This document shows positions 1 to 12,000 of a stretch of 64,000 bases of DNA, in pieces (the stretch's first letter is position 1; the number at the start of each line of letters is the position of its first letter). The translations under genes were made by a program, and so were the position numbers. The stretch is taken from NCBI GenBank assembly GCA_000310025.1, contig FN649726.1, forward strand, positions 1,906,546 to 1,970,545, written 5' to 3'. The stretch is from Ectocarpus siliculosus. Taxonomy: Eukaryota > Sar > Phaeophyceae > Ectocarpales > Ectocarpaceae. Under the pieces are notes generated by a model, which ran no database searches, was not told the origin of the DNA, and saw only the letters and a list, made by a program, of their open reading frames with translations.

Positions 1-41
1 CTCCACCCCACCGCGCCTAACCTTGTTTCACGACAAACGTA

Positions 42-263
42 ATGAACACTTTCCAGCTGATGGAGGAGTTAGAGAGGAAGCGGCTGGCTCGTGAAGCGGA
101 GATGGCGGTGCTGGCGGAAGAGGTGCGCCACGAGGGTTCTATGCGCACGCATGTCCTGTTTCCATCGCGTTTCTTGTCATGCACATCACCCTACAGTGGT
201 ACCACGCGTCGAATTGTATTATCGTAGGTTTTCGTTCCTTCTTTGGTCGCGTTCTTTCCTGAT

Positions 264-309
<46 letters not shown>

Positions 310-2935
310 CCTCCCTCCCCCCCCCCCCTAGGCCTTCATCTATCTTGGGAGTAGCCACTATCACTATGACCTACTTCATTCCTCCCCGGTTCCCAGGGAA
401 CACATCGTTCTTCGCAGAACATTGATAGGCTTGTTCCCGAACACGAAATCCCTCCGCGTAGTCAACGAACACTCATCACGTGAAACCGTTCTTCTTTCGT
501 TGTTACAGGAGGAACGGCGTACGAAGGCGGCCCTGTACCTTGGGAGAGCCGCCGCAGCCGTCGAGGAGAAAAACTTCCAACAGATGCTCGGCGGGGCGGA
601 GAGAGAGGCCGAGAGAAGGCAGCGCGTCGCGAGGTGTCTTGCTGGGCCGCTAATCGTGTGGTGGTCGATGGTTGTCATTGCTGTTGTGTGGTGGTTGTGG
701 TTGTGAGTGGTTGTGGTATTAACTGGCTACGAGTGTTGTCGTTTTACCATTCAGTCGTCTCGTATGCATCACACAAAAAAAAAAAACATTACCAAAGTTG
801 AAGCAAACATTGAAAGCGTGTCGCAGTAAGACTCAACCCGCGACGCCGGTGGTGGGTGTCAGCGTCGTCTTCGTCATTCTGAACAGTGAGGCCATAAGCA
901 AGAACGAAAGAATCCCAACGAACGATTGATCGTGATGTTGGTATCATCGCCTGCTGGTCCATGGTCTGTGGTAATCCAACAGAGAAGCAGCCGAGAGGTA
1001 CCAGAAGGTCACGCGGGAAGACCGAAGGCAGGTTGAGGAAAACACCAGAAAAAGAGAGGTAAGCACAGACAGGCAGCGCAACCCCTTGAGGCATATGTTT
1101 CCCCCGAATTTCGGGTATTATGTACGCGCGTACGTGCATGAGCGCGTCACGCGCAGCAACATACGCTGCAAAAGCCATTGTTTCGGCGGTCCAGGGAAAG
1201 TCTGACGGTGAGCGCACGCTGCCTTAAGACGGAATTCCATACCCGTTTTGTTGCGTTTTTTTTTTGCGTAGGTTACAGTAGTGCAGTGTTCGGTAGAGGG
1301 GGAGATAGATGCGTCAAAGTCGGAACACGCGGTAGAAAAACGAAACGAAAATACAACAATAACGACAACACCAACAACGCAACGAAAACAACAACATCAT
1401 CATCCACAGCAAGGCAAGACGGCGACGACGTCGACGACATAACATCATCATCAACAACAACCAGCGCTTCCTGCAATCTCCGCCCACCGCCTAACCGTCC
1501 GCCACACACCACAGGCCCGCAAGCAACGCCTGTACAAGAGGAAGCAAGCCGAGTTTGACGCGGCTAGGAGACGACTCATGGAGGAGCAGCGGGATGAGAT
1601 GCGACAGCGGCAAGAGAACTTCAAGGCCGCAAGACAAAAGGTGCCAAGATGACACTGCAACCTCGTTCAAAACGTATCTGATGAACAACGCCGACGCGTG
1701 GGTCCTCAGAAAAGTTTATTGGTTAAAGTGGTTATTGCTGTGGAAAATGTACACACAGTATAGTAGCACATCGCACCGTAATAGTTTATAGCGACACATC
1801 GCGAAGAAGTTGTTTCCTTCGTTTTGCTCCAGAAGCTTCGAAGGCCACAACACACTTCTGGACTGAGAAGCTTCGGGGACATTCCTGCGTCCTACGGTAG
1901 TAGTTAGCCTTGGGAGAAACTTCCCACACTTTATTTCCCAACACACGCACCAGCAACGGAAGGGCAACAACTACTACAACAACAACTCGTTGACAGGCGA
2001 AAGAGGTGCGGGACAAGATTGTGGCGCACAACCCGTACGCCGATGCCATCGGTCGAGAAAGCGTAATCAGGGCCAATGCCACCAAGGCTAGGAAGTCAGC
2101 AAAAGCTGCCAAGGCCAAGATCAAGACGTCGAGAGAGTCAACATCCAGAAACACCAGCACCATCGCCACCACAAACAATGACGACAGCAGCGGCGACAAC
2201 AACGACAGAGACATGAGAACCCTTCCCCGTTCTGCAGCAGCAGCAGCAGCAGTAGGACCAGCCGATGACGATGATCCTCTAGGGGTTAGGGGGGGGATGG
2301 ATGCCACCACCGTAGAAAAGTGGTAAGTTTTTGCTCGGGGAAGGAAATTAATTATGAATTTTTGAGTTGGTTTGTTGGTTGTAAGGCCGCTCCGATTTAG
2401 TGAATGTCCCCAGAGGTATACGTGTGCCTCCCTACATTACTTCGGTCACAAGCTCGTCGGTCGCACCTGGAGTAGTAGGAATGCGATCCCGCAAGGGTTG
2501 GCAAGAGTCGAGGATGTTCGTTCGTGTCTGGGAGGTTGGGAAGCTGACTGATGATGAGCTCTTCCTTCGGTCTCCCTTCGGAGCCCGCTCGCCGCCATGA
2601 CCTCCGGGTCAAGGGGGAGACGACACGCGAGAGAAACGAAGTCGCTGGCGAAAACCTATTGGTGCTGTTTGTATGCATATTGTTGTTTTACAAACGAGTA
2701 AGCCCAGACCAACCGCCGCGCCCCCTAACAAACACGTTGAAGTTCTGTTTTCCGCGGGTACTCCCCCCCCCCCCCGCGCACGAACACACAGAACCAAATC
2801 ACCCTCACGACAAAAACGACCAACAACTGCAGGAGCGCAACTCGACATGTGGCCCTGCTCGACGCCATCGGTCCGAGTGAAAAAAAAAGAGGGGAAACGT
2901 GTGGACGCCTCACGGCTATCCGTGCTTTGAATTGA
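42..2935 (+). CDS. Coiled-coil charged protein, unknown function (6 exons)
   Basis: I do not recognise this gene by family. Exons 42-122, 509-633, 983-1058, 1515-1640, 1997-2322 and 2833-2935 join with consistent phases (0,2,0,0,2), every intron is GT-AG, and the summed length is 837 nt, giving 278 residues plus a TGA stop. Residues 1-135 are almost continuous Glu/Arg/Lys/Gln-rich helix (for example MEELERKRLAREAEM and RRRLMEEQRDEMRQRQ), typical of a long coiled coil. Exon 5 adds a basic Ala/Lys segment, then a Ser/Thr/Asn/Asp-rich low-complexity tail with a short Ala run encoded by CAG-type repeats. The composition resembles axonemal or trichohyalin-like proteins, but that is only a guess. 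The ATG at 42 is the first in the window for this frame; a 5' exon beyond the left edge cannot be excluded. The intron at 123-508 contains a (CT)n tract followed by poly-C. Confidence 0.6.
262..328. repeat. (CT)n microsatellite running into (CCCT)n and poly-C
   Basis: About 20 CT dinucleotides are followed by three CCCT units and a C homopolymer of about 12. It lies in the first intron of the coiled-coil gene at 42-2935. Confidence 0.95.
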
Positions 2936-5900
2936 CCCAGGCGCGTTTTGACAAATCGACGGCCGGCCGCGGCGATTCTCGGAGCGCCCCCTATCCCCGT
3001 ATGCCCTTCTTCCCTTTCGTATTATGTTTCATATTTTTTTCAGTCAGAATAGTACAGCCCACGCCGCAAGTTCCACAGAAAGCACGTGTAACTACACATC
3101 AGATTGGAGTATATCTGTAGTCTAGCGAAGATGATGACACATTTTCAGCATCCTCTTGTTACCGTCCCCGCGATCAACGGGCTCGCTGTGGTCGCAAAAA
3201 AGAAGCCTACACCACGTGCATGTATGTACGTCGTTCTTCGTAGCTTAGCACACACACCAGCACCGAAGAAGCACACTGTTCGCACACCGTGGGGCATACA
3301 CACGTGTACATCACACGGCCCCCCCTCGTCGCTCTGACCCCTATTTGACGGTCTCGGGGATGAATGCGGCAATCACACCTGGAATTCCACCTCGCGACTG
3401 AGAAAGCTATTTACTCCGGTTGTTCGCGCGGCCTGCCCCCCTCTCGCCCAGGCCGGCCAATCAATCGATCCCAAAACAAACGTACAACAATTTTGGTATC
3501 TTCTCTCTCTCTCTCTCTCACACACACCGCCATCCGTTCTCCTCTCCCTTCCTTTCTCATTCTTCCTCTCTCCTATCTTCATATCGAACCAAAAAAAAAA
3601 AATGATCTTGCCTGCCCCCCTTACCAACTTGAAACGGACGGACGAATTGACTCTCTTCTAATACAACATCCGCAAAACTGAGTAAAAATAACCGTTTTAA
3701 AACACCGGATCCGTCGCATCGACAACCGATCAAAGCGAGTGCACAGTAGCCCCCCCTCTGCGCAGGAGCGGGCCAAACGAAACCAACAAGCCCGTTTTCC
3801 AGACACACCATGCACTGGGTGTTCCGGAACCAACGCCAGCAAGCGAGGGCCCTTCACACAACACGCACACCATGTACGATGATGAGACAGACGGAATTCA
3901 CAGAATTAAAAATGACAACGGTTTTTGACGACATGGCGATGCGCTTCGTGAGCCAAAACTGCCATGCCGTCATCGCGCCTCTCCTCTTGCGTCTTTGCGG
4001 TGGGAGCATAAAGGACGGTGCGCTTACGGAAATCCTGCGGCGAGAGCGCCGCCTGATTGCCTGTCCACGCCCGCCTCTAAGCCCTACACAAACACGCCTA
4101 CTTGAGAGATAGCACGCCCAGTACAACAGCAACGCTCGTCACCGCTGCTGTCCTTTGATCCCATCGATGGGGGGGGGGAGGGGGGGGGGGGGGGAGAAAA
4201 TCACACGGTCGAGCTGAACGCGGTCGGAGTGTGCACACGAAACACGCACACACGAAACTTTCGAAGCGAATTTTAAACAGAGTGCTGCGATGACGCCGAC
4301 AACAACAACCACAATTACAAGAACAAGAACAACAACATAGAAACAACAACAGCAGCAGCAGCAGCAGCAGCAGCGCTCAACGAGAGCAGTCATCAAAGGC
4401 ATCGTCGAAAGGGTTACCACCAAACCCGCGCTCCGAAGAATAACGAAAGAAAAGACAAACACCACCACAAAAGCAGCAACTGCTAGTTATCAAAGCGGCA
4501 GAATTTGCTTTGAAAAACGAGGGGGTCCGTAGAATCACCCACTGCTGGCGTGTTAGTCTTCGCTAGGTTCTTTGCGCGGTTCGAAAACCGAGCACATTAG
4601 TCACGGAACACCAAGACCAGGGAAAGAACAATGAACACTGAGAACAAAGGGAGAAAGGCGTTTGTAGTGGACAGACATCTAATAAATCACGAAAAGCCAA
4701 CACGCAGACCCTGCACCCGAAAGCACCCTTCCTACAAATACATGTGCTTAAGAGTGAACACGTTCGAAGGGGAAGTGAGATCTTCTCTTTTCATTCATTT
4801 CTTCAAATTCAATCTGATCTAGGGCAGGAAGGTGAAAAAAAAAAAAACTCTACAATATGCCCCCACACCCCGTCCATTCCCCTCGCCGTTCAAGGGCTTT
4901 GCTTCTTGCTGGGCTCCTCAACCACCCCGAGCAAGGCACAGTAGCACCCAACAATACAGCCGAACGAGCGGGAGATGCGTGTGTGTGTGTCATCCACTAA
5001 GCACACGAGCGAAGAAAAAAAGCCGCTATCGCTGCCACGACCCTTGCAGCCGCTGCCCTTTTCCCCCTCTTCGCGTCTCGCGCCAAAAGCGAAGGACTGC
5101 CTTTAAAGAAAAATGCACCACCGGCAGACCCTACCCGCCCCCCTCGTGTTGGCGAACAGCCGGAAGAATCGAGCAAGTTTTGCATGCTGTTTTCTCTGAT
5201 GCTTCTTTTGCAAATCGCCGCCGTGTAGGGTAGATAACGCTCCTCGCTGTGCAGGAACCTACCAGAACGCAAATCAACAATATTTAGTTCGATTTCTCCC
5301 GTCGCATCCCCCCCCCCCTTCATCCGCTTCGTACCTCCCCCCTTGCCCCTCGCGGTTACATGCGTCGCCGTCAGTACGTCGAGATGACGTAGCAAGCACA
5401 TCCCGCCCCCCTCCCGAACCCTAAATCCGCGCGCACCCCCCCCCCCCCTCCTCCTAGACAAACAAACAAGAAAAAAACAAACGAAATCTTCATCCAAACA
5501 TCACACCTCAAATCAAGGAGTAAAAGAGTTCTATCCGCGCGTGCCACCCGTCGCCGTCTCTCTGTCTTTCACAACTTAGGCGTCGAAATCGCGCCGGACT
5601 TGCCCATTTTTTTTCGCGAGTTCATCCTTTTTAGCTGTCCATAAGGTGCGGTAATATGTAGGAGACAGCACGAAAAGGGGGGGGGGGGGGGGGTACGTGG
5701 AGTTAGACGTGGGGGGAGAGCGGGTAAAGATGACTCGACGACGGAGCTTTGAATATGAAGCACGTGACCTCACCGGGTGGCTGAACTCTTCCCTTCTGTC
5801 CAAACATGCTACTTGGCACCACAAAACACAAGAAAACATGCTCATGAATAGCCCAATGCAACAAGAAGGTTCCGAATAATATAGTGAGCCCATTGGCCAG

Positions 5901-6043
5901 AAAAACGATCGGAACTAAAGACGAAACCGCTCCCTTCCCGTACGTGTGTAAAAAACATGCGTACAAAACATGCGTTCATTCTGCGCCTTGTATCTACACA
6001 AACGATCCTTACTGCACATCGTTCATCAACCACCAGAAACGCC
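2936..6043. other. Convergent intergenic region, about 3.1 kb, no gene recognised
   Basis: This lies between the stop of the coiled-coil gene (+) and the stop of the G-alpha gene (-), so it should hold both 3' UTRs. I see (CT)n at about 3503-3521, poly-G/C tracts at about 4170-4193, 5310-5319, 5436-5448 and 5677-5692, and an AGC run at about 4350-4374. The ORF at 3810-4112 (+) has a helix-like stretch (residues around MAMRFVSQN) but no splice or family support, so it is not called as a gene. Confidence 0.5.
4349..4374. repeat. (AGC)n microsatellite
   Basis: About eight AGC units in intergenic DNA following an AAC-rich stretch. Confidence 0.9.
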
Positions 6044-6792
6044 TTAAGCTAGACTCGATGTCCTCATCCACGCATACAACACCTGTCCTGGTCCCGAATG
6101 CTATTTGCAATGCAACTGCACCCATCCGAAATCATCGGCCGAATCAAGCACTAGACAAGCCAACGGAACAAGAAATAAACGAACACCAAACTTTTCTACC
6201 TGGGCAGCCCTCACGACATCGGATTTCAAAGCACAAGGCCACCCTCACTTCAGCACACCACCTGCGGTCTTCCCGTCCTGCTTACACCACGTTATAGCAT
6301 ACGTATACACCTCACACCACCCTTTCCCAAGCCAAAACACAGAGGCCATATGTATACAGCACAGCACCATACCCACACCCCACACCACGCTTCCCCAAAC
6401 CAAAACACGAAGCCTAGGCTATGGACACAGCATAGCAGGTGTACCTGCTCCTTGACGTCGCCCCATGCGACCTTCATGTCCATGCGGACCCTCGCCGCCA
6501 CGACGTGCGCGTGCAGCTCCTTCCCGGGCACCGCCTCCTCCAGAATCTTGGTGGTTGAGAAACAACGATGGCAATAAAAAAAAAAGGGGCCTCTGGGGGT
6601 TGGTACGTTTGCGTGATCTGATTGATGGATAGATTGCGAGGGACGGGAGTCCGCTGTGCCTTGCTTGAGCTCTCTTGCGTACCCTGGCGCGGGTTCTTGT
6701 GTTTGTCAACATGACCGACGCTTACACCAGTTAATAGAAGCACTTCTTCTGTAATGGTTGGAGCGTGTTTGTCTTCATGATTCAGGGGGCTC

Positions 6793-6849
<57 letters not shown>

Positions 6850-8975
6850 CCTCCCCCTCCACCAACCACAACCACAACCACAAGACAACAAATACAGCAC
6901 CAATCCGAGGCGCACCTTGCTATACTCGGCCTGCACGTACTCAAGGGCGGCGTGCACGTCGTTCTCCGGTCCGGGGAACTCGGGAAAACAAACGGAAAGA
7001 GGCGTGTTCTTCACCATCGTCTCGAACAGGTCCTTCTTGTTCAGGAACAGGAAGATCGGCGTGGAGCGGAAAATAGGGTTGCTCACCACCTGCGAGAAAA
7101 AAAAAAGCAAGAGGAAGACACCCAGCGGAGGGGGGGGGGTGATGAGCAGGCTGGAGTGCGTGCGTACGCGATGGTCCGGATCATAGTGGACCCCGTGGCC
7201 ACTGTCGCTTTCACTGACAGTGAGCGGCGATCCGTGTCCGGTAAAACAAAGAAAAAAGAAAAAGAGCAGCGTTCTCGAAACGTGAGGATGAACCAGGGAG
7301 AAAAAAGAGAAGGCCGATGATTGTTCTGCCTTCATATCGTGTTGGCTCTTAGGTTCATCGTTTGGCGATACACGAGTAACGGAACCGGAGGCACACGACC
7401 ATGCAGTGAGCCTCTTCTAGTCTAAAACTGTTGAAGCTCATTGTACAAAGCACGCAAACGGGTTTCCAGGTCAAGTTCTGAGGAGCACCCCAGGGTTGCG
7501 GAAACAATCGCAACCCCGGCACGCACGCACAGGCCGATTCTTTGCTGAGGAGAGAGGGAAAAAAGATGCTGCTCCAGGTGCGCGAATGCTCACATGCACG
7601 TGCGTCGTGGGGGTAGGCGCGTGTGCTTCTGTTAAAAATGGCCGGCTTAAGCTTGGAAACTACAGAAGCAGACAGGACAGGGCATGCCATCAACACAACG
7701 GACCGGACAGTCGGCAAGGGCAAAACAACTGGGTTGAGACCTCTATACCTCTACAAAAAGAGCACTTGTACCGCTATTCTAAAAACCAATGTGTAGGTGT
7801 TGGGGGCACAAGTCCTGGCTCACCACCCCCTCCCGATGTGGTCGAAAGGACGCCACGGCAGCGCATCAAAATGAGGGAGTTTCACACCCGTCTCCCTGGT
7901 CTTCACCGTTGAGTACAGCAGTCGTGGTGTGACAAAGGCCCTCGACCCTCCTATATCGAAGCCCCCCTCTTATACCGATCAAGAGGGTACCCAACTAAAC
8001 TATAGCGGGTCGAGTCCGTGACAACCGATTTCGACCCCCTTACATTGGAGCCCCCTCTTATAAGGTACCCTTATTTCGGAGCCACGACTGTAACCCCCCC
8101 CCCCCGTTTTGCGTTATTCACCTGCCGGAAGAGGTTGAGGCTTTCCCGCATCTTGTTGATGCTGCTGTCCTCAAACAGACGCTGGTCGTACCCGTTCAAG
8201 CCTACCAGGAACACCACACACTGTTTTTTTTTTATCAATTCGTATCGTTGGAGAAGCAGTAGGAGGGAAGGCGCGGTTAGAGAAAGGCAGGACAAGAGGA
8301 AGAGGGGCGCGCCCACACACACGCAGTTTTAGCCGCACTGAGTCTGGCGTGTTTTGATTGGTCATTCGGTTCGCGCTATCGATGCTATTTATCAAAGGCG
8401 AACCCACAACCAGGCGGGGGAGGAACGAGGGAGAGCGAGCGGGAGGGAGGGAGGGAGGGAGGGAGGGAGGAAGAGATAAAACGGACGAGAGGGAAAAGGA
8501 GCAAAACAACCCAGAATCGTAAACTCCGGCACAAAACCGTTCTTCCACGAAAGCACAACCAGCCTCGAGAAAGAAGCAAGACGAAAAAAAAAAACTGTAT
8601 CCACGAGAAGTCTAGCCCCCCTCGCCGCACGATATATCATAATTCCTACCCGAACGTTGTCGAAGCAGTGGATCCACTTTCTCCTCTCGTTCCTCTGGCC
8701 CCCCACGTCCACCACCGAGTACATGTACGGGGGCTCCGTGAAATCCGTGGTGTCGATTCCCGTGGTCCTGATGCGCGTCATGATCACGTCTTCGTCTGTG
8801 GGGACGAAGTCCGCCTGGCCCAACCTCAGGGCGTTGTCGAAGTAGTAGCTCGCCCCGTCAAGCAGCCAGTACCTGTGCGCCCCCACGCACGGCAGCCGGG
8901 GCAACAGCAGCAGCAGCACGCGGTGGCCGCGGCGGCGGTACAACAACAAGACCACCACAAGCAGTAGCGGTAGCA

Positions 8976-9014
<39 letters not shown>

Positions 9015-12000
9015 TTGTAAGCACAGATCAGCACAGCACAGCACAGCAATCTCACGCCACCACCACACCACAGCAGCAGGACAGGGCCAGGCCGACACAA
9101 GAGTACTACACAACAGCAGCAGGAGCGCCGAAGCGATCACAAGATACAGGAGTACCAACGACAGCAGTAGCCTTCGCAGTTTTTTTTTGTATAGAGTAAA
9201 CATGTTGGATAAAGCATACAATCGAGGGAAGTTGGGTCAGGGTTAGGGTTACGGAATACGTTCTGCGTTCCCCCTCCCTGTTCTATTTCCTCGTGAACTA
9301 ATTCATCTCGAGAAGGCGGTCCACCAACGACGACAAGAGAGACACAAAAGACAAAGAAGAAGAAAAAAATCAACACCTCAACAACGCAACGTAGCCCCAA
9401 GGCCTGCGGTCTTCAGCTAGAGAGGTAACGCCGTAAGAAAGGTACCGTGGACACAGCAAAGCGGCACCGGATGGCGAAAAGCACAAAAAACAGTATCCAG
9501 ACCACAATCTCTCTCGCGATACGGTAGGGTTATAATAGTTGGGTAGGTCCCATCACCACATCCGTGTGCAATATCGTCGAACCAACGAGAGCGATCTTCA
9601 TGCGGACACAGATCCCGGCTTTTCTTTCCGCCCCTTCAAATCGTCAAGAAGAATTATTCAAAGGATAGGCAGGTTGATCATACACACAGGCACCTGGCAG
9701 CCAACAACTCGAGGCTCTTTCTCGTGAAGCCGAGTCAAGACTTCAACGTGGTAGGCATGCCCCTAAACGCAGTATCGCACACGTTGGTGGCTGCCGGTAC
9801 CCCAACAAGAGCAGAAAATATACCCCTGGCTGCGGGCAAAGTGTGAGGTTCTCGAGGAGTACCGCTTAAAAGCAAGGTATAATATATCTAGATCCTCCCC
9901 TTGTACAAGCAAGAACGATTTCCTCCCGGGGGCAGAGTCGGGGGAGCACGCGGTAGATACTATTGTCGGTGACAGGGTCCTGCCATCCTAGAAAGCACGA
10001 GCAGTGTGATTGACCGTCGACAATTGTAGTAGCAACAACACACCATGACCAAACAAACCCTGCCAACGTACACTACCGCGCAGCACAAAAGCAAACATCG
10101 TCTTCGTCGGCGTCCACCACAAAAACGTGACAACTCACTCGCTTTGGCGACCGTAGGCTTCCCTGACACCCGGGTCTGCCCACAAGGAGGCGATGTCGTC
10201 GGCAACCGCCGGAGTAAACACCCCCTCCTCCGCAAACTCTCGGACACGCTGCGCGCGCAAAAAGCCCGTACACCACCGAGAGCCCATCACATCACATCAC
10301 GGCAGGGCGGGCGATGACGCAAGGGCACAAAAACGATGGGTCAACACACCAACCATTGCACTTTCTTTCTTTTTTGGTCCGCGGCACGGCACAAAACACA
10401 CCGTGCGCGCGCATCACGCACGGCGTAGCGAAAGGCCCCAGTAGCAAGGAGGGGACCCCGTCCGGCGAAGCAAAGCACACACACACCCCGACCACAGCAG
10501 CAACAGGGGGGTACAAAACACAGCAGCAGCAACATCGAGCAGCTGGTGGTGTGGGACTACATCCAGCGCGAAGACAGAAGGCGATGAGAAAAAGGGACGA
10601 AAGGACGAAACCAGGAGGTACTCGGCCGGCGAGACGCAAGAAACAACACCCCACGCTTGTGGACGTATCGGAGAATCGCACCGCACACACACACTTAACT
10701 GACGCCTTGTTCATTGTTCAGCCGGTTAGCAACGAAAGATACCCCCCCTCCGGCCCAATCAACCCATGGCATATCTGGCTTCGCGCAGCAAACGCAAGGA
10801 CCATGTTACCATCACGACCAGCTTCTGCTTCATCCTTGCGAGACGTAGCCTGGGCCGGCGAAAACCCGGCCCATCGCTCCGTCCCGGCGTTGTATAGGGA
10901 TGCCAGGTGTATGGTCTGCCGACTACGGCATGCCCCCCCCCCCCCCCCGCACCCTTTTTTCCGGGGGGTTTTTCCCCCAACCCAAGGGGAACTCCAAAGG
11001 GTCCCTGGGCCCGAACACCCCCTGGATAAACCCCAAGGAATTTTTTTCGAAGGGCCTGAACCCCTGCTGTAAGTCCTCCTCCCCCATACCTCCCCCGGAA
11101 AACAACTTCCCCTTTCCTTTTTTTTTTTTTTCCCTGGGGGGGGGTTTTTTTTTTGTTTTTGAAGTTTCCCAAATTTTTTTCCTTTCCCTCCGCGTGAAAT
11201 AAAGCGGGGGTGGTCCTGTGCCGCCCTCCCAAAAAAAAGTGGCACAATGTGCGTAAAACATAAACCCCTGACGGAAAGCATGCAGGGAAAAAAAGGGCGA
11301 AACCAGTGGAGAAAAGGGGGAAAATTAGAANNNNNNNNNNNNNNNNNNNNNNNNNNNNNNNNNNNNNNNNNNNNNNNNNNNNNNNNNNNNNNNNNNNNNN
11401 NNNNNNNNNNNNNNNNNNNNNNNNNNNNNNTATTGTTTTGCCGATTAGGCCATGCCCCCCCCCCCCCCGCGCACCTTCTTTCGCGGGGCGTTTTCCGCCA
11501 AGCCAAGGGTGATCTCGAAGGTGTCCATGGCCCTGAGCACCCCTTGCATACACTCGATGGAGTTCTTTCGGATGGCCATGACGCACTGCTGTAGGTCGTC
11601 GTCCGCTATACGTCCCCTGTAGATCATCTTCACTTGCCTTTTTTTTTTTTGTCCGTGGTGGTGGTTGTTGTTGTTGTTGTTGATGTTCGCGATATTGTTG
11701 TCGTTGCCGTCGGCGTGAATGATGGCGGGGGTGGTCGTGTGCGGCCGTCGCAGAAAGAGGTGGCATATTGTGCGTATATCGTACACACGTGCAGGAAGGC
11801 AGGCAGGCAGAAAACGGGCGAACCAAGTGCAGAGAGGGGTGAAACTTGGAACGTCGTCGAGCACATCATCAGTACTCTCAAGACCGTGTTGAATCATCTG
11901 AACCCTCCAGGGTTTGTACACAGCTGATTGAGAGGTAATTGGCTCCGATTTGTTGCTTCGCCGTGCACTCAACCAACAAGTACAGGGCCGGGAGCACCAC

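Noticed and set aside
3810-4112. 100-codon plus-strand frame with a helical-looking stretch
   Set aside because: No splice partners, no recognised motif, lies in a 3' intergenic region.
6758-7335. Poly-Q, poly-S and poly-A/C frames
   Set aside because: Produced by the intronic (CAG)n run.
9237-9252. Telomere-like GGGTTAGGGTT (also near 55807)
   Set aside because: Only about two repeat units; too short to call an interstitial telomere.
10923-11261. Apparent second copy of a G-alpha exon
   Set aside because: It matches 11440-11852 with read-error type changes and abuts an N gap; treated as an assembly artefact.
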